Below, piece after piece: positions 10,396-22,900 of a stretch of 64,000 nucleotides of DNA; position 1 is the stretch's first letter, and each line of letters opens with the position of its first letter. The translations under genes and the position numbers were made by a program. Location of the stretch: contig JAWPHD010004493.1 in NCBI GenBank assembly GCA_037043455.1, positions 1 through 64,000 on the forward strand. Reading direction: 5' to 3'. The notes beneath the pieces are model-generated. The model had not been told where the DNA came from. It saw only the letters and a list, made by a program, of their open reading frames with translations, and did not search any database. Source of the DNA: Cyrtodaria siliqua. Taxonomy: Eukaryota; Mollusca; Bivalvia; Adapedonta; Hiatellidae.

Positions 10396-13264
10396 CCTTC
10401 AAGTCAACAAGCCTTCAAGTCTTCTGACGCGGAACTTTCTGGACGGAATCCTCACAAAATCATATTCCCTATGAATGTTAGCCTACTCAAATGATTAAAT
10501 GTATGTATATTATAATTATATGTAAGACGGAAGTTTATTCATATTATCTTATGTTTCTATAAATGTACTGTATTGCTCAATCAGAGTCATTAAGGAAACA
10601 CTTGATTCGGACATTAATTACTATAGTAAATATGCATTTAAACACCAAATGTAAGTGTTAATTGGGAAGATGATAATGTGTTCAAGGAACTGTTCCTTAA
10701 ATATTAATCATGTCGAATAAGGTAAGCCTTTTTCAGTGTTATTATATATGATTTATATTTGGCATGCGGTAGGAACCATAGTTAATATTATCACATATCA
10801 GATACCCTAGGTCCTAGTTGAGACAAGATATGTTTCGGCTTCATTTAAACCAAAGCATTAACGGAAAAGTCATGGTGCAGTTTTAGAATATCCTGAAGGG
10901 AAAATGCAACGCAAGGGCGACTATTCGTTATACAATTTATACGCTCATAATAATGTACACTGTACACTTTATTCTGCGTAATATTCCAGAGTTAAAAAAA
11001 ATATAAACAGGCTGCTATCCTAGTAGGATAAAGGACAACACGGTGCTGTTGTAATACATCTAATCACAGTACACTTTGTTACACGACATTTATAATTATT
11101 GAAGTTCCGTTTGAAAATGTTAGCCATTTCAGTATTTAATGTAAATACATTGCAAAATGTTACATCCTTCGTTCGCGCACCTGCTTGAGCCAAACGCGGA
11201 ATTCTATCAATAATGACAATTAGAAAGAATAATACTGGGTGTGTTATGTGTTGTGTTAATCTTCTTCTTTTTTCATAAATAAAATGTATAATGCAGCCAT
11301 GTACAATTTGACTAAGCGCAAAAAGTATACATTCAATATATACCGGAAATTACGTGTTTTTTTGTGGGTTTTTTTACTGAATAGACACAAATACGAACAG
11401 GAACATAAAACTAAAGTGATGATATCAATATGATTATGCTGATTACGCTATTTTTCTGTTAAATAATGTATTTATTATTATGGACTCATACCTGATTTCT
11501 GCTAATTATGTATTTTATTATTATTGACATACTTGATATTTTCTTTGTTTGCACATACTATTTAGATCATTGTAACAACATCAGGCATGCTTTATGTTCA
11601 CCTGGTTGGCTTGAACAGGGTTTAACAATTTGCGATATGATTTGTTCTAATTTTATTATTCGAAAACGAATATTGTAGTCACTTATTTCCATAGCGTTGT
11701 AAGTATATGAATAGTCACACCCAACGATAGTCATACATTTAGATTAAATGTAGCTATACATCATGCCAACACAGAATACGATTTAGAATAGCTATACATC
11801 AAGCGTTTTAATGACATTCACATATGTAGGTAAATTATATCTTGCCAACTCGGAACAAGAGTAACACGTGACTAGTACATGTAATAGCTGCAATACCCGT
11901 AATAATTATTGATATATTCTACTAACACACAACCATTCATTTTGTTAAACCATAGCTTAATTCTATTTTCGATATTTCGATAATCGATATTTCGATTTAT
12001 TTCTGTCAAAATAAGTGTGTCGTATTGACATGGCATTTATAGTGTAGTATGTTGTGCCAACACAACACTAGTGTTTCTATTCATAGGTGCATGAGTTGCA
12101 TGTTTAATAAAGATTGTATGGAAACGATTATGATTACGGGTTAGGGATTCGCTTATGTCGGTGCTAGGAGACGTGAGAGGTGTTGCACTTCACATTACCT
12201 CTCATGAACAGACTCAATAAAATCGAGTCTGCTACTTTTATCTCGTGTTTGTCTGTTGGTTCCAAGGGATCTCCTTTTCAGTATGTATTAGGACCTTAGT
12301 AAGCTGGTAATTCACAGCACCATAGAAGTCTGGTTGTGATAGTCCGTGTCGCAGAAAAAGTTCTTCAGTTACTATTATATTTAAAATGTAGATCTACTTT
12401 CTCACATATCAGTATTCCTTTGCATATATGGTAGCTACATTTGGCCAGCAAAGAAGACGTGTTACAGCAATGAGAAACTTGTCATATAAAAACCACTGCT
12501 CTTAAACGCAATGGCACTGTATACCCGCACTGCACCACAAACTAAGAGAAAATTAAGTATACAATACAAAATACATAACACAAATAGTGGTGAATTGGAA
12601 CCGTCAGTAGGCAACATGACCTACTCTGTAGTTTAAATCGAGTTAATGTGTAAACAACCTCGATTTGTTTGTCTTCAGTGTCCAAACTGGCACGACAGAG
12701 TAATTAAAAATACGTCCAATCAAGAGGACAACTCTAACAATAAAGTTCAGTCCTGAGGAATTGGCAAAACGACACACTTCAATATAGTTGTAAAAGTAAA
12801 TAATAGCAGCCGAACAGGAAATGTAGCATTGCTGCTCATCCAATTTCAGACTGTGTTCATCTCACTGCTACAACAATAATCATATCTATGAGCAAATTAT
12901 TACAAAAAGTTGAAACCGAAGAACACACTACTACTTTTTATGGCGCAACACTTGTTAACGTCATAGTAAAGTAACGGCATTAGTTTCCAGTGGTGTATAT
13001 GAGCAAAAATTTGCAAAGACAATAATAATGAAGGTAATCAGTAATATGCAAAAAACATACCTTTTCAAAAGTGTATGTATTTGGCAACTATTGTCATAAT
13101 TATGAGCCGAATTAATTGCTAAGATAGTGGAGAGATTTTGTATCAGCTGGAACTAAGTATATTTAAATATTGCTATAGACTATGAATATATGTATTGTGT
13201 ATACTTAAGATAGCTTTAATACTTAACGCATACTGTCTGTATAAAACGTAAAAATTGTCTTAAA
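10396..13264. other. No gene; diffuse repeats only
   Basis: AT-rich, no credible ORF. Contents: a sequence at about 11082-11215 that is a paralogous empty version of the 14745-15040 region; a hairpin-type repeat at 12160-12275 with the near palindrome CAGACTCAATAAAATCGAGT; and a degenerate piece of the RT-element 3' UTR near 12780-12838. Confidence 0.5.
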
Positions 13265-13440
13265 GCAAGAAATAGTTCTGGCCCGAAACACACAGCAGAC
13301 CGTGTTAAGGCGGTACCCATATTGTCAACAAGTCGCTTACTTTGCTTTATCATTGTAATAATTGTCGTTTGTCTTGTTTTAGGTTGACTGTGTTCTGTGA
13401 ATGTTGTATTCCTGTTCGACTTGTATGCTTACATTTGATG
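13265..13440 (+). mobile_element. Degenerate 3' UTR copy of the YLDD-type RT element
   Basis: Recognisable blocks are AAGGCGGTACCCATATTGTC and GGTTGACTGTGTTCTGTGAA, ending in TTCCTGTTCGACTTG. More diverged than the other copies. Confidence 0.55.
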
Positions 13441-13744
13441 AGTATGTACCGTGTTTACACATGCACAGTAATTTTTAAATAACAAAGATATATGTATATG
13501 TTAACAGTCAAAGACAAATATTGTGCTTTTTGTTCCAAACCCAATACATTTTCAGAAATTGCAAGATATAAATTGGTGTTTTTTCTCAAAAACAAATAGC
13601 GTGATATGTTTCGTTTTATGTGTATTTTCTTGAAGTGCACGATATTTGCAATAAAGACGTTTTTATTATTCTCCCAAAATCTTTCATTTTTTCAGAGGGT
13701 CTGCAAGACTGAAGTATACACGTAATTGGTCGTAACGATACAAA

Positions 13745-13748
<4 letters not shown>

Positions 13749-13780
<32 letters not shown>
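13749..13780. repeat. (AAT)n microsatellite
   Basis: About ten consecutive AAT/ATA triplets. A (TA)n run follows at about 13913-13933. Confidence 0.95.
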
Positions 13781-13781
<1 letters not shown>

Positions 13782-14783
13782 TGAAACACTGCGATTGTAA
13801 ACATATTAAAATGAAACCATGAAGTTGTTTTAAAACAACTTATTATATGAAATGATATACAAATCAAGCAGACACAACACTTATCATTAACTATTTCATT
13901 ATACTAAGTAGTTATATATATATATATATATATTTACAAATATAGCTAGGTCTATACAAAGTGATGTTTGAAACTTGGAAAAAATCGTATTATTTGTAAT
14001 CTCAATACACTAAAGTGTATATATATCATAACTTCATAACCGCTGCTGCCAACTAAATTGCATTTTGTTTATTTCGCTCTTCGGGGCATAGAATTTTGTT
14101 AGATACTGGTATCATACCCCGCTGGACATGGAATAATGACCGTAAAAGTAGCATGTCCATCGCCATATGCATGCCATTTTCTGGATGGTTAAAATTCTGT
14201 ACTATTGATTAGATGAATATTGAGTTCTGCTCAAACCGGGGCTAGTAGGCGTGAACGGTAGCAAGTATATATCACTACCGTTCATTGACAGTCTCAGTCA
14301 AACCGAGACTACAATATTTCGTATTTATCGTGTTCAGCCGTTTGCAAATGTCCATACTCATACTGTTTCATGTATTTATTTTGTTCTCGTGACTACTAGT
14401 TCATTGTTTATTCAACAGTGCACTTGAAAGTAGTTTACATAATTAGTTTATGAAGTGCCATAAGTGTTTCATGTGATAAACTTGAAAACGGAAAGACAAC
14501 GGACGTCTACAAATTACCTTTGATTAAGTTAGTTAAGTGTGTATAATCAGGACGTGCAGCGTGTCTGTTCGTTATATAATGAAAGGAAAAAAGAAACGCA
14601 TAATCCAAAAATTGCCTATACTACACTATTATTACAATTAATTCCACGTAATATTTCAGATATATCTCAACGTGTTTCGTATCAAAAGGGGTTACGACTA
14701 ATTACAGAAAGGACAACTCTGTCATGTAGTAGACCTTTTAATCAACGTATACGTTGTTACACGACATACATAAATGTTGAAAG

Positions 14784-14929
14784 AAATATAAAAAGATCGG
14801 ACAGGAAAGTAGCATTCAAGGAGGACAGTCAACCACAAAACACAGAAACAAACAAACAAGAAGGCAAAAGTAATAATAAATGCAAACGACATCACAAACA
14901 CAAAAGGGTTGACAATAAGGCTACTTGAA
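14784..14929 (-). mobile_element. Short 5'-truncated insertion of the RT-element 3' end, with target duplication
   Basis: About 146 bp of the element 3' end interrupts a sequence that is intact at 11082-11215. TTGAA is present on both sides of the insertion and once in the empty relative (TTATTGAAGTTCCG). Element sense is minus, so its 3' end faces left. Confidence 0.75.
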
Positions 14930-15844
14930 GTTTCGCTTGAAAAAAGTCATCAGTACTGTGTTTAATATTAAGAGTTTGCAACGTTTAAAGCCTAAGTTTG
15001 TTCACCTGTTTGAGCCAAATGCGCATTTTGTCGATAATGAAACTTTAAGGGGTAGCCATTGGCGCGTTTGTTGCTGTTTAAACCTTTTTTTCGAAAGGAC
15101 AGGCCTAACGTCGCCCTTTACCGTTCGATTAGCATATTAAACATACATTATATAGCGGAAACACCCATTATGCGTTTCTTTTTCTTTTCAGTATACACAA
15201 CTGTTCGTTTTAAAGTGTTTATATGTTACACAGTGTTGATTCATTGTTGTATATAGTTAATGTGAATACTGTTAGGTGACTATAACTGTTGGATTAACAA
15301 TTATTTACATAAGGGGAAATTTCATTTCGAAATGAACAGTGTAATTGTTGTGCAACTGCACATGAAATGAAGACTTTCTATACTGATTTATTATTTCTTT
15401 AAAAATGAAACGATCGATTGTTCGGGTTAAGTTTGGTAAATTTGGAGAAAATACAAGACGATAATACGTAGTACAAGCGGCAGATTACTGCGTCTATGAA
15501 CTTATATGCCAAGACCATTTTGTGTTCAAAATTCACGATTGATGTTGACACCTCATCATTTTCTACGTCTGGAACATGGCCACTTTTAGCAGACAAGAGT
15601 GAGATTTATTTAGTAAACTTATGCAATAAATCATGATTGGTCGATTTAAATTGATGAAAGCGGAATAGTCTGGTTTACTAACCGTATTCTCGAAGAATGA
15701 AATATATCAAATCTGATAGGAACAGCAACAATGTTTATGAATTAACTGATTTTTAGCCGGGTTGTTTTGAAGGAAAAAAACGGCTGATATATTGGCGGCA
15801 GCGGGCGGCAGCGGACGGCAGCGGGCCCGCGGGCGTCCACATTT

Positions 15845-16140
15845 TATGTTTTCTATATATCTCTGCATTACCATGTCCGAACTTCATCAAACTTTAACTG
15901 CACATTCCTCTCATCAAGCACTGACCATACCCTGAAAACTAGGTCACTGTGATCTCCTTTTTCCAAAATATGCCTTATGTTATCCTTTTTGTTTAAGTTT
16001 GGGCAGGGGGGATTAAGATTTTGTTATATCTCAGCACTACCATGTGCGATCTTCATCAAACTTTAACAGCATCTTTCTCTCATCAAGCACTGACCATTCT
16101 CTGAAAACTAGGTCACTCTGACCTACTTTCTGCACAATAT
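15845..16140. repeat. Tandem pair of a degenerate ~175-bp repeat
   Basis: Two copies share CTTCATCAAACTTTAAC, CTCATCAAGCACTGACCAT and CTGAAAACTAGGTCACT at about 15880-15945 and 16050-16115. A GC-rich GGCGGCAGC run precedes them at 15794-15836. No ORF. Confidence 0.7.
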
Positions 16141-16311
16141 AGAGACTCTGTAGCTTTAAGTATATGCATTCGTGTGTCCTTAAAGCGGCTCACCCTATCC
16201 TTAACGTATATGTTTTTTAGTGTAATTTTTCCGTTTTCGGCGGCTTACTTTATTTAAAACACATGCTTCTTTGTGGAAGTGTCTTTATTTGACATGCTAT
16301 GCTTACCAAGA

Positions 16312-16375
16312 AATATAAAAAGAGCGGACAGGGAAAGTAGCATTCAAGGAGGACAGTCGACCACAAAGCACAGAA
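16312..16375 (-). mobile_element. Very short 3' end fragment of the RT element
   Basis: About 64 bp from AAGAAATATAAAAAGAGCGG through GGAGGACAGTCGACCAC. A related trace (TAGTCGAACAGGAAAC) lies at 16665-16730. Confidence 0.7.
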
Positions 16376-17103
16376 ATATATCCAACTCATGGTGAAGTCG
16401 GATATTTAAGGGATCAAATTTAAGGCAGAACATACTTTGCGTTATGGACATTCAGAAAACACATAAGTGTTTTGCCTTCCTCGGGGCTTAAACATATGCC
16501 TTCTTACCACCGAGATAGTGAGACTTCTTGAGAAAACGGTGTATGTGTTATCGTTTAATACAATTGAAAATATATATACTCAAAACGTATATAAATACTC
16601 CTCAAGTATCAGTGTATAATATATCATGTCGCACAAAGAAGCACGTGCTTTAAAATGTTAATATAATAGTCGAACAGGAAACAAGAAATGTAGCATTCAA
16701 AGACCACAGACAACCATTAGCTTTCATTTAATTTAGAATAAATACTGAAAAGGTGATCCCTTGCAAGCATTTGATTAGTAGTCGGGGCGACTTTTTACAG
16801 CTGCCACACAGCACTAAACAAACGCTAGTGAGAATGTCAGTAAATACTGAACACGTTCATTTATTCGTGTTGTCTGTTAAATTTCGATTTTAAGAGCTTT
16901 AATTGTAACTACAAACATGTTAACTACAACATGAAACAAACAACGATTTTTAAATACCTGTAGAGGCTATAAATATTTAATAGAAGCTATAAATCAAACT
17001 TTAATATTTAATATTGTAAATACGTGAAGAGGCTATAAATTAAAGGGTTTTATTACAGAGGTGTATTTATACCGAAACAACCCGTGTATCTCTCCATTCC
17101 TAA

Positions 17104-17385
17104 GTATAGGATAAAGGCTATGAAGAGAAACCTTCACCATTAATTAACCGAAAGGAATGGAGCGTAGCGACCGATCACGGTTTCTTAATGGTGAAGATGT
17201 CTCTTCATAGACTCTATCGAACATAGTGGTTACCATATGTTGTATCGATAGTCTCTATATAGGTCACTCTCTTAACCGCGAAGACTGCTTGTAGTAATAC
17301 TTTCATGAATAAATAATGCAAGTATTTGAAAATCTGAGGCATTTGATTGGTTGACAATGTAGGGTAAACACTAAATATAATTAAC
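17104..17385. mobile_element. Hairpin MITE (family with 38536-38844)
   Basis: Left arm GGCTATGAAGAGAAACCTTC at 17117 pairs with GATGTCTCTTCATAGACTC ending near 17215. The shared tail continues with GTAGTAATACTTTCATGAA, TGCAAGTATTTGAAAATC, GATTGGTT and AAACACTAA to about 17385. The same blocks occur inverted at 38536-38844, and the tail alone near 39885-39975. No coding capacity. Confidence 0.75.
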
Positions 17386-18112
17386 CAACAATAAAAGTTC
17401 GTGGTTTGTACAGGCCTTGTCGCTCAACCAGTTGTCAGGAATGACCATATACTTGGATTTTAAAGATAACGTAACTGTTTTACCACATATCGTTGTGTAC
17501 AACACACATATTTAGCATTATTATCAGATAGCTTAGTTCATTTTCTTAAACATATATGTTCAGCGGCAAAAACGGCCCCTGGGGGTTTAAACCAGGTTCT
17601 AGAATGCACCAAACCTCACACGTACCCTATTGTCATCCCACTAAACCGGGACAGTGTAAATAAAGAAATTCAACCATGAACTATTCTCTAACCAACAAGG
17701 CAGCAATAATAGGCAATATAATTAAGACACAAAGACGCTGGTGTATATATATAAATACAAAAAAAAAATAGCCTAGAAAGCCACAAAGAAGGAATTCAAT
17801 GACTTGGCAGAAGCCAGAGCAACACGAGAATAAACCATTGAGCGCACGACACGACAAGATAGCAGACACACATCAAAAGTCACCGTCTTTTTGGGCTTTA
17901 GGTAGACGTCATCCTAGGGTCCACAGCCTGTCTGATCATCGCACAATTAAAGAATAAGGCATAGTGGCGAACTGTAAATGGATCCACCACCAAGCATGCA
18001 GTGCGTTGCAAAATTATAGTGTCATAATCTCTTTTGAAAAACCTTTTAACAAGTTCAAAAGAAATAGTATGAAAGTGATCATGACCAAGGATCTTACGAA
18101 GTTTGTAAATCA

Positions 18113-18690
18113 GTAGATAATATGATGATAATAATAAATTTAAATTTATTTTCAGTAGTAATGATCATGATGTTAATAACATGAGTATTTCCTACGTTTG
18201 TGAAAGTTTTGAATTCAGAGAGGCTGCATTAACATTACAAAAAGTGAAAGTTTAAAAAAAGCTTACATGTAGGCCTATAGCAGTATTATTACATGTAGGC
18301 CTATAGCAGTATTATTACATGTAGGCCTATAGCAGTATTATTACATGTAGGCCTATAGCAGTATTATTACATGTAGGCCTATAGCAGTATTATTACATGT
18401 AGGCCTATAGCAGTATTATTACATGTAGGCCTATGGCCTATAGCAGTATTATTACATGTAGGCCTATAGCAGTATTATTACATGTAGGCCTATAGCAGTA
18501 TTATTACATGTAGGCCTATAGCAGTATTGTTACAAGTGGTATTCCCTTAATACATTAATACTTATTTACACAAATATGTACATATAAGTATGCTGTAAAT
18601 TGTACCGTACTGTCTTTGTTTGGTGATATTCCTATGCTGCATTTTATACCAATAAACGAATTAATTTGAATTGAATGGAATTGAATTGAA
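18113..18690 (+). mobile_element. Retroposon-like insertion with 10-bp target duplication
   Basis: TTGTAAATCA occurs at 18103-18112 and 18691-18700, and only once in the uninterrupted relative near 9570. The insert ends in a GAATT-type microsatellite tail after CCAATAAACG, as expected for a + strand retroposon. It carries an internal 26-bp array and no ORF. Its class (SINE or truncated LINE) is unclear. Confidence 0.85.
18265..18534. repeat. 26-bp tandem array, 10 copies
   Basis: Units begin with ACATGTAGGCCTATAGCAG at 18265, 18291, 18317, 18343, 18369, 18395, 18421, 18454, 18480 and 18506. The seventh unit is 33 bp because of a local CTATGGC duplication. Copies are nearly identical, so amplification is recent. 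The array lies inside the inserted retroposon. Confidence 0.95.
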
Positions 18691-19097
18691 TTGTAAATCA
18701 CATCACCATAGAAGTGAGGTTGTGATAGTCCTTGTGGCAGAAGAAGACTTTTTAAATTACTTTTATATTTGGAAATAAGATCAGGGTTACCGGTTACGAT
18801 AATATTTTTTTACAAAGGTTTTGCGAAGTTTATGGTAACGGTAACCCTGATAGAGTAGCTTTTTAGTTATACAACGATTACGAATATTAAAGTCCTCAAC
18901 TCGAGTACAAGCTCTAGAAAACGAATAAATTGAGACATATAGACGCCATAAGAAGTTGCTCGGGGAACATCCCCATCTAAATGTTGATAATTAACAATAT
19001 CAAAATTAAAATCATCTCTCTTGTCATAGATTTTGCTAATTATTTCATCATTTCCAATAGAGAGATGTAAATCGAGAAAAGAAGCGTTTGGTATTGA

Positions 19098-19432
19098 TAT
19101 ATACACGAGCATCTTTGTGTTTGTCTTATATTGCCTATTAATACTGCCTTGCTGGTTAGAGAATAGTCCATGGCGGGGATTTCGTTATTTACACTCTCAC
19201 ATTTGATTGGGATGACAGTAGGGTAATTATGAGGTTTGGTGCACCCTATAACCAGGTTTAAACCCCTAGCGACATTTTTTTGCGACTGACCGTTCCAAGC
19301 GGTAGCCATATGGTCAACCCTTGTTGTGTTTGTGATGTCATATGCCTTTATTTTTTGTTAACATTCATGTGTCTTTTTGCGTGTTTTGGGGTTTACTGTG
19401 TTTTGTGAAAGCTGCATTTCCGACTGTTATAC
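19098..19432 (+). mobile_element. 3' UTR copy of the RT element, head-to-head with the previous one
   Basis: Starts at TATATACACGAGCATC and continues through ATGGCGGGGATTTCG, GACCGTTCCAAG and GTGAAAGCTGCATTTCC. Confidence 0.75.
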
Positions 19433-19436
19433 TTAT

Positions 19437-19775
19437 TATTATTATTACTTATATTGCCTATTAATGCTGCTTTGTTTGTTAGAGATTATAACCTGGCGGG
19501 GATATCTTTAGTTACACTGTCCCGTTTATTGGGATGACAATAGGGTAATAGTGAGGTTTTGTACACCCTAGAACCCGGTTTAAACCCCCAGCGGACTTTG
19601 TTGCCACTGACCGTTCCGAAGCTGTATCCCTATTGTTAATCCGTTTGTGCTTTTGTGCTTGTGATGTCATAACTTGCATTTTATTAATCGTTATAGTTGT
19701 AGCTTGTATCTGTGTGTGTTTGTGGTTGACTGTCGTCCCTGCATGCTACATGTACTGTTCGATTTGTATATTTAC
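19437..19775 (+). mobile_element. 3' UTR copy of the RT element, head-to-tail with the previous one
   Basis: Starts at TATTGCCTATTAATGCTGC and ends near CTGTTCGATTTGTATA. A short minus-strand RT scrap (GGTAACGGTTACC) follows to about 19825. Confidence 0.7.
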
Positions 19776-19905
19776 TTTTTATGGTAACGGTTACCTTACA
19801 GTTGCTTTTTAGTTATTCAAAGGTTAAACATGAATAGACAAATACAGCAGCGCGCTATCTACATTACATTTACACTAAAGATTGACTTTTGTTTCATACT
19901 TTCAG

Positions 19906-19951
19906 AACGTATTTGCTGTTCTGCTGATTATAGTATCCCTTTCAAGTAGAG
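19906..19951 (+). CDS. Gene B exon: signal-peptide core
   Basis: The acceptor is CTTTCAG and the donor is GTATGT. The 46-nt exon reads NVFAVLLIIVSLSSR and leaves in phase 1, which exactly matches the EGF exon. The sequence is a hydrophobic core followed by small residues, as in a signal peptide with cleavage near SLSS. There is no ATG here, so the start codon is in an earlier exon. Confidence 0.65.
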
Positions 19952-22900
19952 GTATGTAAATCACACGTTAATCATTTTTATCAATTTCAACATTCGCGGG
20001 ATATTCATGATATTAGGCTTAAAAAGCAGATACCAATTCATGCACATGTATATGGTCATACAGAAAATACAGCTAGGTTTCATATGTTAGAAAAAATATA
20101 CAAGTGTTCACAGATATGACGACTTCTCCGGGATTTTAGCGCTTAACAACAACACAACATGATGGCTGTAATGTGAAAAATAATACCATTTTATCCTTAC
20201 TTGACGTTTCGGCGTGTTAACGTCGTTTGGCGATTAACGTAACGTTGCATTACGAACTCACGTTGATTAAAAAACGAAAACATTCGTTAAGAATAACTAC
20301 ATATGATATTTTTTAACTGTGTTGTAAATCAAAGTGTAAAAAAAATAAAGGTAGTATATTTGAAAACATTTTCCTTGATAACGATCTACGAATCGAAATA
20401 TTGAAAACATATAGTGATATTTTCTACATTGTGTTAATTACTTCCCATAGCAGGACATTATATACCTGATTTTCACTATTGTCAGACTCGACATGTTTAC
20501 AAATCTGAATGAAACTAACGTAATCGTTGTTTTGGATGTTTTTCGACGTTGAAAATGTGACGTCAGAGGTCTATATAGCTTTTTAAAAACTCCTCAATAG
20601 CCAATCAGCGCGGAGTATTTTCATAAACCACGTTAGATATGTTAATAAAGAAATGTACTTATACTGCAACATTGGCAATGATTATGTAAGCCAATGTTCA
20701 TCTTGATAGTAGGTATTGTTTCCTTTGGTGAAAGTGGTAGAATAATAACAATATACATAGACAAAACATATAGAAATATAAATATATTGACCCCCTTTCT
20801 AGAATATAATACCAGTAATTGTAATCACAACTGGTCATTGACAGACACTGCTCATTACCGTATTACTAGTGTATAGTGTATAAAACACTAGTATCTAAGT
20901 GGATATAAAGTCGAACAGACAATGTAGCATTCAAAATGAGTACAATAATAGTAAAGACGAGTCATTACATCTCGAACAAAATCGTCGATTCATGTATAAA
21001 TGTATGATAAATGATAGAAATTGTTTCAGTTCACTGTCAACCATCATGCCAACGTTGCGCATGTTGCAGTCCAGGAGCATGTCTTGGTAATGGAACGTGT
21101 ACAAGTTGTAACAACGGACACTATAATGGCTATAAGGATGATGATTCATTTAAGGGTTACTACGGAGACTGTCGAAATAAATGCCGTCGGAATTGTAAAT
21201 CGTGCACAGCATTTAATCACTGTGACAAATGTTACATAGGATTCTATGGAGAGTACTGTACATCCGGCTGCTCAGATGGATGTAAAGACGGCGTATGTGG
21301 CAAATCAGATGGACAATGTGATTGTAGAACTGGATTTACCGGTACCAGGTGTGACACCACCACATGCGATGATGGATACTATGGGACATCCTGTAATCAA
21401 CTCTGCTCTGTCGGATGCCAAAATGTATGTGACAAATCCGACGGTAGATGTTCCTGTAAAACTGGATTTGCTGGTGACAAGTGCGACACATGCGTTGATG
21501 GAAAATATGGATCTTCCTGTACTGTTATATGTTCGGTCGGATGCCAAAGTCTTTGCGACAAAGTATACGGTACTTGTTCCTGCAAAACTGGATTTGCTGG
21601 TAATACGTGTGACACATGCGTTACTGCAAGGTATGGAGACGCTTGTATCCATAGCTGTCCAGCAACGTGTCTTTCGTGTACTTCAGCAAGTAATTGTACA
21701 TCGTGCAAGCAAGGTTTTTCCGGTAACGCATGTGAGATGTGTGCGACCGGAAGAAAGAATGGGATAGACTGTGACAAGGACTGCTCCACAGACTGCTACA
21801 ACAGTTACTGTGAACGTTTTTCAGGACCTAGCCGATATGGCAAAACATGTGAAAATCGATGTTCCCACAACTGTAGAGATAATTACTGCAACAAAGAAAA
21901 CGGTTATTGTAGTTTCTGTCCTATTGGGAAATATGGACTAAAGTGCAATATTGACTGTGGGCTGAACTGTATGTCCGGTGATACTAATTATACCACGTGT
22001 ATTAATACGAACGGTACCTGCGTTTATGGATGCCAGCCAGGTTATTACGGTGACATGTGTGAAGAAAGATGCAGCAACAACTGTAAAAACACCACTTGCA
22101 AAAGGTCTTCAGGCGAATGTCATTATGGATGTATCGATGATTTTACTGATGACAAGTGTGAACACGGTATATATTTAATCATACGTTTTTGAAGTAATTG
22201 TTCTCATGGTTTGGCATTCCTATATTGAGAGTGTTAACGGCTTTTCCTTGTCGGTGTATATTTCGAAATCCTGTTTTTGGCTGTCCGACTTCTTGGACTT
22301 ATCATGTTCTTAGCAAATAAATGTCTTGTCGTTCCCTCAATGGTTTATTCTCTTGTTGCTCTGGATTCTGCCAAGTCAGCGAGTACCTTCTTTGTGGCTT
22401 TCTAGGCAATTGTTTTTTTGTATTTATATATACACGAGCATCTTTGTGTTTTACTTATATTGCCTATTAATGCTGCCTTGTAGGTTAGAGAATAGTTCAT
22501 TGCGGGGATTTCTTTATTTAAACTGTCCCGTTTTATTGGGTTGTCAGTAGGGTTAGTGTGAGGTTTGGTGTACCCTAGAACCTGGTTTAAACCCCCAGGG
22601 ACCTTTTTTGCACAGACCGTTCCAATGCGATATCCCTATTGTCAACCCGTTTGTGTTTGTGATGTCTTATTTGGCATTTTATTCATCTTTAAAGTTGTTT
22701 TTTGTTTCTGTGTGTGTTTGTGGTTGACTGTCGTCCTTGAATGCTACTTTTCCTGTTCGAGTTTTAAATCTATATTGAAATTAGGTTTTGAGGTAAACCT
22801 TTTTGGAAACCATTTTCATTTCATGATAAAAGTCAATATTAGTATTGAAAAAAAAAGAATGTGTATTTTTGTAGTAAGGGTGCTAACACATGATTTGGAA

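Larger units (their letters stand above)
17562..19097 (-). mobile_element. YLDD-type RT element copy interrupted by a 578-bp insertion
   Basis: In element sense, 19097 to 18691 encodes the RT C-terminal part (ASFLDLHLSIGND, KIYDKRDDFNFDIVN, LDGDVPRATSYGVYMSQ). After the insertion, 18112 to 17562 encodes the final residues (broken) and the 3' UTR. The two halves match the continuous copy at 9195-10200 across the break. The upstream end meets a + strand copy at 19098. Confidence 0.8.

Noticed and set aside
20558..20605. Promoter cluster: TGACGTCA, TATATA and CCAAT
   Set aside because: The elements are in the wrong order for one promoter and lie inside an intron of gene B; such motifs are frequent in AT-rich sequence.
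21246..21789. Alternative-frame and minus-strand ORFs over the EGF exon
   Set aside because: They are shadows of the cysteine-rich + frame, without motifs of their own.
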